A model generated the notes under the pieces. The model had not been told where the DNA came from. It did no database searches and worked only from the letters and a program-made list of their open reading frames with translations. A DNA stretch of 5,067 bases, taken from the NCBI GenBank assembly GCA_002427995.1, contig DIZV01000065.1, positions 1 to 5,067 of the forward strand. The letters are read 5' to 3'. The stretch comes from Chloroflexi bacterium UBA6019 (GTDB taxonomy: Bacteria > Chloroflexota > Dormibacteria > Dormibacterales > Dormibacteraceae). The position numbers and the translations under genes are program-made. Of this stretch, positions 1 through 5,067 are shown piece after piece; position 1 is the stretch's first letter; each line of letters opens with the position of its first letter.

Positions 1-98
1 ATCACGCCGCCCTTGAGCATCTCGGCCAGGCCGGCCTTGACCTTGAAGGTCGCGTTGTGGGTTCGACCGGGAATGGGCTTTCCGTTGCCTTCGCTCAT
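1..98 (-). CDS. pdxS: Pyridoxal 5'-phosphate synthase lyase subunit PdxS, N-terminal fragment (3' part outside window)
   Basis: Only the first 32 codons are visible, running off the left edge. The peptide starts MSEGNGKPIPGRTHNA and continues TFKVKAGLAEMLKGGV, the conserved opening of PdxS/SNZ proteins just before the first strand of the TIM barrel. In the family, PdxS works with the glutaminase PdxT to make pyridoxal 5'-phosphate from ribose 5-phosphate, glyceraldehyde 3-phosphate and glutamine in the cytoplasm. The ATG at 98-96 has an AGGG at 106-103 as a possible, closely spaced ribosome site. About 16 residues precede the conserved core, a variable tail in this family. The gene is divergent from the solute-binding protein gene. 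The assignment rests on a short but very characteristic stretch; the catalytic lysines lie outside the window, and pdxT, often next to pdxS, cannot be checked. Confidence 0.85.
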   Translation of the reverse strand, partial: MSEGNGKPIPGRTHNATFKVKAGLAEMLKGGV

Positions 99-108
99 TG
101 CGCCCTGA

Positions 109-114
109 ATTCTA
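109..114 (-). promoter_or_regulatory. Possible -10 element for pdxS
   Basis: Read on the minus strand, TAGAAT differs from the TATAAT consensus at one position and sits in the only AT-rich patch of the short divergent gap. It ends 10 bases before the pdxS ATG, so a start about 7 bases downstream would give an almost leaderless mRNA lacking the AGGG. No convincing -35 hexamer lies 16-18 bases upstream. This is a weak call from sequence alone. Confidence 0.25.
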
Positions 115-143
115 CCCCCGGCTTTCCCCTAGGCTCACGGGAA

Positions 144-1817
144 TTGAAGCGGGCGCTGCTCCTCGTGCTGCTCCTGATCGCCTGCCAGGCCGGCCCGGGC
201 CCGGCGAGGCCGACGCCGTCACCCGCGGGCGCCTACTCGCCGGAGGCGGTCACGGTGAAGGGGGGCAGCCTGGTCCTGGCTGACTGGGAGGCGCCCGCCA
301 GCCTCGACCCGATCCACGCGACGACCGCCAACGAGCTGCGCCTGGCGAGCCTGCTCTTCTCGCCGCTGTGGGGCCTCGATCCCCAGCTCCGGCCCTATCC
401 CGACCTCCTCCGCGAGATGCCGTCGGTGGCCAACGGGGACGTGAAGGCCGGGGCCGACGGCCGGACGATGACCGTCGACCTGAAGCTCCACCGGGGCCTG
501 CGTTGGTCGGACGGCGCGCCGATCAGCGCGGACGACCTGGTCTTCACCGTGGACAGCATCTGCGCCGCCGGCGTCCCGGCCGGTGGCACCGCCGGCTTCG
601 ACCACATCGCGTCCCAGGAGCGGCTCTCGGACACCGAGGTCCTCTGGCACTTCGGACCGCGACCGCGCGGCTCCTGCGGCCTGGCCGAGGATCTCCCGAG
701 CGGTCTCTATCCGGCCTACCAGTCCCTCGGCCCACGGGTGCGCCTGCTGCCGGCCCACAAGCTGGCCGGCATCCCCGTCACCGCCTGGGCCGCCGCCCCC
801 TTCTTCCAGCGCCCGGACGCCACCTCGGGCCCGTTCGCCTACGCGGGCGGCGTGGCGGGCCGCCTGGTCGACCTCGCAGCCAACCCGCACTATGCCGACG
901 GCGGCTCGGCCTTCCGTCACGCCCCCGCCCTTGCGGGGCTCAGCTACCGCTTCTACAACGGCAGGGCGGCACTGATCGCCGGCCTCCAGAGCGGAGACGC
1001 GGACCTCGGCTTCCACCTCCTTCCCGACGACGGGAGCGAGCTCAAGGGCGCCCCCGGGTCGGTGACCGTCACCTCGGTGACCCTCCAGGGCGAGTTCCTG
1101 AACCCCAACCATTCCACCAACACGGCGAACGGCAGGCCACCCCCTTGGGTGGCCGACCCGGAGATTCTTCGCGCCCTCGATGAGGCGATCGACCGTCCAG
1201 CTCTCGACGCGGCCGCCTTCGGAGGGGCGGCGGCGATCACTCCCGGGCTCTACCCGGCGGCCCTGAAGGGCTACGGGTCGGCGGCCGCTCCCCGGCGCGA
1301 CCTCGCCGACGCCAGGCGCATCCTGGCCGGGCGCAGGCCCGCCTTCACGCTGCTGACCGTCTGCGACAGCGCGCCTCGCCAGCTCGAGCAGGCGGCGCTG
1401 ATCCGGGAGTGGGCAGAGGCCGGCGCCCAGGCGACTGCCGCCTGTGCCCCGCGGGCAGAGTTCTTCGGCAGCGCGGGCCCCAACGCGACCGGGGCCTTCG
1501 ACATCAGCCTCTACTCGAACGGTTGGGCACCCGACCCGTCGGCCTGGGCGCCCTTCGCCGCCGGGGAGCGCGACTGGAACCGCTGCCACGACCCCGCCCT
1601 CGACCAGGCATTCGCCGCCGGTGCGGCGACCCTCGACCCGGTCCGGAGGCGCACTTCCTATTCGAACGCGCAGGCCGAATGGCTTCGCTACCGCTGCACG
1701 CTGCCGCTCTTCGAGTGGCCGGCCGTCGTGCAGCGACCCGGCCGGCTCCATAACTTCGACCCCAACCCGACCCTGACGACCGACGCCTGGAACGCCGCCG
1801 ACTGGTGGCTCGGCTAG
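144..1817 (+). CDS. Family 5 extracellular solute-binding lipoprotein (peptide/oligopeptide ABC-transporter type)
   Basis: A 557-residue protein of the SBP_bac_5 (DppA/OppA-like) type, the extracytoplasmic receptor that delivers peptides or other solutes to an ABC importer. From the TTG at 144, two basic residues are followed by a leucine-rich core and the lipobox LIAC, with Cys14 as the likely lipidated residue. A Pro/Gly/Ala-rich linker follows. Family hallmarks are HRGLRWSDG (116-124) followed by a SADD segment, LLPAHKL (201-207), SGPFAY (228-233) and ALDEAIDRPAL (344-354). Length is normal for the family. Six further cysteines (140, 178, 407, 434, 481, 518) could form three disulfides. 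A GTG at 57 is in frame, but would add 29 uncharged-looking residues before the signal peptide and overlap pdxS, so TTG is preferred although its ribosome site is poor. No permease or ATPase gene is adjacent, so the substrate cannot be named. Confidence 0.88.
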   Translation: MKRALLLVLLLIACQAGPGPARPTPSPAGAYSPEAVTVKGGSLVLADWEAPASLDPIHATTANELRLASLLFSPLWGLDPQLRPYPDLLREMPSVANGDVKAGADGRTMTVDLKLHRGLRWSDGAPISADDLVFTVDSICAAGVPAGGTAGFDHIASQERLSDTEVLWHFGPRPRGSCGLAEDLPSGLYPAYQSLGPRVRLLPAHKLAGIPVTAWAAAPFFQRPDATSGPFAYAGGVAGRLVDLAANPHYADGGSAFRHAPALAGLSYRFYNGRAALIAGLQSGDADLGFHLLPDDGSELKGAPGSVTVTSVTLQGEFLNPNHSTNTANGRPPPWVADPEILRALDEAIDRPALDAAAFGGAAAITPGLYPAALKGYGSAAAPRRDLADARRILAGRRPAFTLLTVCDSAPRQLEQAALIREWAEAGAQATAACAPRAEFFGSAGPNATGAFDISLYSNGWAPDPSAWAPFAAGERDWNRCHDPALDQAFAAGAATLDPVRRRTSYSNAQAEWLRYRCTLPLFEWPAVVQRPGRLHNFDPNPTLTTDAWNAADWWLG

Positions 1818-1826
1818 ACGGGCCGG

Positions 1827-2378
1827 CTAGAGGACCTCGAGCAGCTGGGAACGCTTCGACTGGTACTCGGAGTCGCTCAGGAGGCCCCCCCGGTGGAGGC
1901 GGCTCAGCGCGTCCATCTCCTCCAGAACGTCGAGCAGCGGCGCCATGGTGCGCCGGGCGAGGTACGCCTCGGAGGGAAGGCCGTGCTCCTCATCCAGGCG
2001 GCCGTCGAACTCGCGGACGTAGAAGAGCGCCTTGATCGCCGAGAACGGGACCGCCAGCCGGCGCGGTGCTCCCGAGACCTCGGGGTGGAGGTTGAAAGAG
2101 AGCCCGTAGCGGTGGCGCTTGATCTCGCCCGCCGTATGGCCCCGGAGCACCTCACCGTCGAGGAACCGGATCGCCACCTTGCGGCCCTGGGCTTCGACCT
2201 CCTGGTCGATCATCGGGAGTTCCACCATCTTCACCGCCGAGAGCGGAATCCAGGCGATTTCCGAGTTCTCGAGCCCGCCCGGATCGTCGATCTCGAGGAT
2301 GAAGTCGGGCTCGTCGAGATCCAGGTCCTGGGCGTTGCCCTCCAGGGTCTCGTCGTCGAAGAAGCGGACTTTAACCAT
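1827..2378 (-). CDS. Unrecognised 183-residue protein: two beta-rich repeats plus SHOCT-like tail
   Basis: I cannot name this protein with confidence. Its first two thirds are an internal duplication. Residues 2-54 begin VKVRFFDDETLEG and end IPLSAVKMVEL; residues 67-121 begin KVAIRFLDGEVLRG and end VPFSAIKALFYV. Each unit looks like a small beta-barrel module with an RF-D-E-L-G opening and a closing P-SA-[IV]-K helix or strand. The tail (about 153-183) has DALSRLHRGGLLSDSEYQSKRSQLL, read here in two parts: DALSRLHRGGLLSDS, then EYQSKRSQLLEVL. This fits the SHOCT pattern of a short amphipathic helix pair used in oligomerisation. There is no signal peptide or membrane segment, so it is probably cytoplasmic. 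The ATG at 2378 overlaps the sigma-factor stop by 8 bases (ATGGTTAA). This implies translational coupling and suggests a regulatory or structural partner role, which is inference. Confidence 0.85.
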   Translation of the reverse strand: MVKVRFFDDETLEGNAQDLDLDEPDFILEIDDPGGLENSEIAWIPLSAVKMVELPMIDQEVEAQGRKVAIRFLDGEVLRGHTAGEIKRHRYGLSFNLHPEVSGAPRRLAVPFSAIKALFYVREFDGRLDEEHGLPSEAYLARRTMAPLLDVLEEMDALSRLHRGGLLSDSEYQSKRSQLLEVL

Positions 2379-3141
2379 TCTGCGGATCCTCAGACGATAA
2401 CGTGCGGCTCGGTGAAGGCTTGCGTTTGGGCAGTTTTCGCGAACATCTGACGCACTGCGCGAGGTGCGCGCGAACGGCGTCGGCCTGGTTCTTGCGGAGC
2501 TTCCCCGCCAGGTACGGCTTGAGCATCGCGAGTACGTCGCGGTGATCCATCTCGTCCCCGGCCTGTTCGGCGACGAACTCCTCCTTGAACCGGAGGCGGG
2601 CGCGGTAGACGAGCGTTTCGACCGCGCTCTCGGAGATGTTCATCACCTTGGCGATCCGGCGATAGCTGAACCCCTGCAGCTCCCGCAGGGTGAGGACGAG
2701 CCGGTACTTTTCAGGCAGCCGCTGGGCAACGTCGTAGACCTGCCGGCGAAGCTCGTGTGCCTCCGCCTGGATCGCCGGATCGAAGCGTTGGGCCGGGGCC
2801 GGGATCTCATACAGGATCTCGCGGTCGGCCGGCTGCTTCTCCTCCACCCGCGGATCGCGGCGGCGCCGGCGAAGCTCGTCCCGGCAGAGGTTCTGGGCGA
2901 CTGTGTGCAGCCAGCCGCCGAAGTTGAAGGACTCGTCCATGCGGTCGAGCGTCCGGAGCGAGCGGATGAAGGTCTCCTGGGCGATGTCCTCCGCCAGGAA
3001 GGGGTCGCCCAGGGTCCGGTTGACGAGCCGGTAGATGCCGCTGACATGGCGGCGGTGAAGCTCTTCGAAGGCGTGGACCTCGCCCTCCCGATAGGCGGCG
3101 ACGAGCTCAGCGTCGGTGCGCTCACCGGGCTGAACGTTCAC
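2371..3141 (-). CDS. ECF-type sigma-70 factor with fused C-terminal zinc-finger (ZAS/zf-HC2-like) domain
   Basis: A 256-residue RNA polymerase sigma factor starting at GTG 3141. Region 2 covers about residues 11-92, with EDIAQETFIRSLR (51-63) for core and -10 contacts and a WLHTVAQNLCRDELRRRRR segment (77-95). After an acidic/proline linker, region 4 covers about 132-187; LPEKYRLVLTLRELQGFSY precedes the helix-turn-helix around YRRIAKVMNISESAVETLV (160-178). Unlike a plain ECF factor of about 180 residues, it continues into an anti-sigma-like module (198-236). This contains His200, a YLAGKL turn, and the ZAS signature HLAQCVRC (His226, Cys230, Cys233), then a basic, Ser/Pro-rich tail. No membrane segment is present. 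Family knowledge suggests the module binds zinc or another metal and controls sigma activity in cis. The 42 upstream in-frame residues overlap the kinase gene and lack family similarity. The target promoter is unknown. Confidence 0.92.
   Translation of the reverse strand: MNVQPGERTDAELVAAYREGEVHAFEELHRRHVSGIYRLVNRTLGDPFLAEDIAQETFIRSLRTLDRMDESFNFGGWLHTVAQNLCRDELRRRRRDPRVEEKQPADREILYEIPAPAQRFDPAIQAEAHELRRQVYDVAQRLPEKYRLVLTLRELQGFSYRRIAKVMNISESAVETLVYRARLRFKEEFVAEQAGDEMDHRDVLAMLKPYLAGKLRKNQADAVRAHLAQCVRCSRKLPKRKPSPSRTLSSEDPQNG
2387..2391 (-). promoter_or_regulatory. Ribosome binding site of the repeat-protein gene
   Basis: GAGGA on the minus strand, 8 bases before the ATG at 2378 and inside the last codons of the sigma-factor gene. 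With the 8-base gene overlap it supports this ATG and coupled translation. Confidence 0.6.
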
Positions 3142-4256
3142 GCCTCGAGCTCCCGGACCGCTTTCGCCGCCGCCAGCTCGATCAGCTCGGCGGCGTGGGT
3201 CTCCCGGTACTCGAGCGACTGCTTCTCTTCTCCGATCTGGTACACGCGGTAGCCGAGAGTATCCCAACCGTCGCCGAGGCTACCTGCGATCAACACCGCC
3301 GGGACCCCCACCCGGCCGGCCCGGCGAATCACCTCCGCCGGCCCCTTGCCGTAGCTCGTCTGGCGGTCGACTCGACCCTCCCCGGTGAACACCGCCCGGG
3401 CACCGGGGAGAACCCGGTCGAGGCCGGACGCCTCGACGACGAGCGGCGCGCCACGGGTCAGACGCGCGCCCAGGAACGCGACCAGCCCGGCCCCGGCCCC
3501 GCCCGCCGCACCGGCGCCGGGGATCTCCGCCACCTCCCGGCCGAGGTCGCGCCGAACCACTTCGGCGAAGCGGGCGAGGGCGGCGTCGAGCTCCTCCAGC
3601 ACCGCCTCCGAGCCGGCTCCCTTCTGGGGCCCGTAGACCCGGGTCGCGCCCTCCGGACCGCAGAGCGGGTTGGTGACGTCCACCGCCACGTCAACCTGGA
3701 GCCGCTGCCACCCCGGGTCGACACCCCTGGCGTCGATCGAGGCCAGCCGGGCCAGCGCGGCACCGCCCGGCGGGAGGTCGCGGCCGGCTTGATCGAGCAG
3801 GCGGAAGCCGAGCGCCTGGCCCATGCCGGCTCCCGCGTCGTTCGTCGCAGACCCGCCGATGCCGGCGATGATCCGGATCACTCCGCTCCTTCTTACCTCC
3901 TCGAGCAGTTGCCCGAAGCCGTATGTGGACGTAACGCGGGGATCCCGGCGTTCCTTCGCCAGCAGGGGAAGGCCGCTCGCCGCGGCAAGCTCCACGACAC
4001 CCGTCCGGCCGTCCTCGATGAGGCCGTAGACGGCGTCCACCGGGTCGCCCAGCGGGCCCCGGACGGTGGCCATTCCGAAGCGCCCCCGGCCGGCCGCGAC
4101 GAGTGCGGCGACGGTCCCTTCGCCGCCGTCCGCGACCGGCACCTCGGCAACCTGCGCCTCGGGCAGGACGGAGCGGATGCCACGGGCGATCGCGGCCGCC
4201 GCCTCGGGTGAGCCGAGCGACCCCTTGAAGGGGTTGGGGGCGGCTACGAAGCGACC
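3138..4256 (-). CDS. Glycerate 2-kinase (GlxK/GarK family), N-terminus without a standard start codon
   Basis: A member of the glycerate kinase family of PF02595, which phosphorylates D-glycerate with ATP to 2-phosphoglycerate, linking glyoxylate, serine or glycerate breakdown to glycolysis. Counting from codon 4256, 372 residues are encoded, the usual family length. The N-terminal APNPFKGSLGSPEAA (6-20) matches the family APDSFKGS motif, with Asp to Asn and Ser to Pro changes. PVADGGEGT (40-48), GGSATNDAGAGMGQALGF (134-151), NPLCGPEGA and VYGPQKG (about 196-213), and TGEGRVDRQTSYGKGP (291-306) are the other hallmarks. No ATG, GTG or TTG precedes the conserved N-terminus in frame; the first is GTG 4142, which would delete 38 conserved residues. 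A one-base loss turning GTG CGC into GTCGC near 4254, or a rare start codon, would explain this. An automated caller would give 3138-4142. The gene lies 7 bases after ilvE and its TGA overlaps the sigma GTG. Confidence 0.85.
   Translation of the reverse strand, partial: GRFVAAPNPFKGSLGSPEAAAAIARGIRSVLPEAQVAEVPVADGGEGTVAALVAAGRGRFGMATVRGPLGDPVDAVYGLIEDGRTGVVELAAASGLPLLAKERRDPRVTSTYGFGQLLEEVRRSGVIRIIAGIGGSATNDAGAGMGQALGFRLLDQAGRDLPPGGAALARLASIDARGVDPGWQRLQVDVAVDVTNPLCGPEGATRVYGPQKGAGSEAVLEELDAALARFAEVVRRDLGREVAEIPGAGAAGGAGAGLVAFLGARLTRGAPLVVEASGLDRVLPGARAVFTGEGRVDRQTSYGKGPAEVIRRAGRVGVPAVLIAGSLGDGWDTLGYRVYQIGEEKQSLEYRETHAAELIELAAAKAVRELEA
3150..3154 (-). promoter_or_regulatory. Ribosome binding site of the sigma-factor gene
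   Basis: GGGAG on the minus strand, 8 bases before GTG 3141 and within the last codons of the glycerate kinase gene. It decides the start: GTG 3141 is in the GTGA overlap with the kinase stop, and the next residues lead straight into sigma region 2. Confidence 0.6.
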
Positions 4257-4260
4257 GGCT

Positions 4261-4265
4261 TCCCT
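4261..4265 (-). promoter_or_regulatory. Ribosome binding site of the glycerate kinase gene, overlapping the ilvE stop
   Basis: AGGGA on the minus strand; its first two bases are part of the ilvE TAG (4266-4264). It lies 5 bases before GT at 4255-4254, where a GTG would be expected, or 4 bases before the in-frame GGT codon at 4256. This supports initiation here rather than at the internal GTG 4142. Confidence 0.5.
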
Positions 4266-5067
4266 AGTAAACGGGAATGGACCAGTTCGAATACTTGGGA
4301 TTGTCGCCCCGGACGGCCCCGAAGTAGATCCCCTGCAGCTCCCCCGTCAGCTCTCCGACGGTGCCGTCGCCGACCGCGCGGCGGTCGACCTCGATGACCG
4401 GGGAGACCTGGGCGCCCGTCCCGCAGAGGAAGAGCTCGTCACAGGTGTAAAGCTCGGTCCGGTCGATCGACCGCTCCACGACCTTCTTGCCCAGCTCGTC
4501 GGCTAGCAACCCGATCAGCAGCCGCCGGGTGACCCCCTCGAGGATGTCGTCGGTGACCGGCGGGGTGACGAAGACGCCGTCCTTGTACATGAACAGGTTC
4601 TCGGCGCTGCCCTCGGAGACGTGGCCGTCGGTCGTCAACACGATCGCCTCGTCGAACCCGTTCTCCTCCGCTTCCGCCTTGGCGAGGGCCGAGTTGGCAT
4701 AGGCGCCGGTGATCTTGCCCCGGGCGGGCAGGGACTGGTCGGAGACGCGCCGCCAGCTGGAGACCATGCAGCGGATGCCGGCGTCGACCTCGACGTAGTT
4801 GCCCATCGGCGCGGTGTAGATGAGAAAGCTCTCGGCGATCCCCGCGAGCCGGACGCCGATCACCTCGCTCGACTTGAAGAGGAGCGGGCGGACGTAGGTG
4901 TCGGTGCGATACTCGTTCCGCCGGAGCAACTCCAGGGTGAGCTTGACGAGGTCCTCCGCCGAGTGCGGGAGGGTCATCTTCATGATGCTCCCCGAGCGCC
5001 GGAGCCGGTTGAAGTGGTCGGGCGCCTGGAGCAGGAAGAGCTGCTCCCTGGGCGCGTTCCAGTAAGC
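4264..5067 (-). CDS. ilvE: Branched-chain amino acid aminotransferase (class IV PLP enzyme), 5' end outside window
   Basis: The visible 267 residues are the body and C-terminus of IlvE, which transfers amino groups between Leu, Ile or Val and 2-oxoglutarate using PLP in the cytoplasm. The frame is open to the right edge, and the sequence before the internal Met (4983), AYWNAPREQLFLLQAPDHF, is typical of the family N-terminal domain. The gene therefore continues outside, missing roughly 30-40 residues by comparison with a length near 300. Counting from the edge, Lys118 in ARGKITGAYANS is the expected Schiff-base lysine, EGSAENLF (152-159) is the conserved PLP-pocket segment, and CGTGAQVSP (215-223) matches the phosphate/substrate loop. 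The MVSSWRRVSDQSLPARGK block favours IlvE over D-amino acid transaminase or aminodeoxychorismate lyase. It is the first visible gene of the minus-strand operon, and its TAG overlaps the ribosome site of the kinase gene. Confidence 0.95.
   Translation of the reverse strand, partial: AYWNAPREQLFLLQAPDHFNRLRRSGSIMKMTLPHSAEDLVKLTLELLRRNEYRTDTYVRPLLFKSSEVIGVRLAGIAESFLIYTAPMGNYVEVDAGIRCMVSSWRRVSDQSLPARGKITGAYANSALAKAEAEENGFDEAIVLTTDGHVSEGSAENLFMYKDGVFVTPPVTDDILEGVTRRLLIGLLADELGKKVVERSIDRTELYTCDELFLCGTGAQVSPVIEVDRRAVGDGTVGELTGELQGIYFGAVRGDNPKYSNWSIPVY

Noticed and set aside
40..50. Near-palindrome ACCTTGAAGGT as a possible operator
   Set aside because: It lies within conserved pdxS codons (TTC AAG GTC) and is explained by coding sequence.
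219..1751. Long open frame of 510 codons on the minus strand, antisense to the lipoprotein gene
   Set aside because: It is Arg/Gly/Val-rich with no recognisable domain; such frames arise by codon bias opposite high-GC genes. The plus-strand frame has a lipobox and family 5 motifs.
1801..1835. Possible bidirectional terminator hairpin between the convergent genes
   Set aside because: Only a few GC pairs around GCCGGC could form and there is no T-run on either strand.
2464..3252. Plus-strand open frame of 262 codons opposite the sigma factor
   Set aside because: It is an antisense shadow of the sigma gene; it looks protein-like only because it mirrors a conserved gene.
3142..3267. Upstream 42-residue extension of the sigma factor
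   Set aside because: It lies wholly inside the glycerate kinase gene, is Arg/Gly/Pro-rich and non-conserved. GTG 3141 has a well-placed GGGAG and a GTGA overlap.
3195..4211. Plus-strand open frame of 338 codons opposite glycerate kinase
   Set aside because: Low-complexity composition without motifs, while the minus strand encodes all glycerate kinase hallmarks.
1..5067. tRNA, rRNA, CRISPR, insertion sequence or riboswitch
   Set aside because: Nothing resembling repeats with spacers, transposase motifs, terminal inverted repeats or structured RNA was seen; nearly all bases are explained by coding genes.

Overview
This GC-rich window holds six protein-coding genes, two of them cut by its edges, packed with almost no intergenic space. 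Long spurious antisense reading frames, heavy use of Arg, Ala and Gly, and GTG/TTG starts all fit a high-GC bacterium. The style of the IlvE, PdxS and glycerate kinase proteins, and a dipeptide/oligopeptide-type lipoprotein, suggest a Chloroflexota/Dormibacterota-like or actinobacterial soil organism. That placement is inference; no rRNA or marker gene is present.

Layout. The first 98 bases, minus strand, are the 5' end of pdxS (pyridoxal 5'-phosphate synthase, lyase subunit), leaving the window at its left edge. After a 45-base divergent gap, a plus-strand gene (144-1817) encodes a family 5 extracellular solute-binding lipoprotein with six extra cysteines. Its stop codon faces, 9 bases away, the stop of a minus-strand cluster that fills the rest of the window.

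The minus-strand cluster reads, in transcription order: ilvE (branched-chain aminotransferase, 5' end outside the window), a glycerate 2-kinase, an ECF-type sigma-70 factor with a C-terminal zinc-finger anti-sigma-like domain, and an unrecognised 183-residue protein with two copies of a beta-rich repeat and a SHOCT-like tail. The junctions are very tight. The ilvE stop lies inside the apparent Shine-Dalgarno of the kinase gene, the kinase and sigma genes share a GTGA overlap, and the sigma and repeat-protein genes overlap by 8 bases. This points to one translationally coupled operon in which two metabolic enzymes are made together with a soluble, self-sensing sigma factor and a possible partner protein.

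The two points most worth a second look are the sigma factor/repeat-protein pair and the glycerate kinase start. The kinase's conserved N-terminus is fully encoded, but no ATG, GTG or TTG precedes it in frame. No RNA genes, mobile elements, CRISPR arrays or gene-free stretches over 300 bases were seen.
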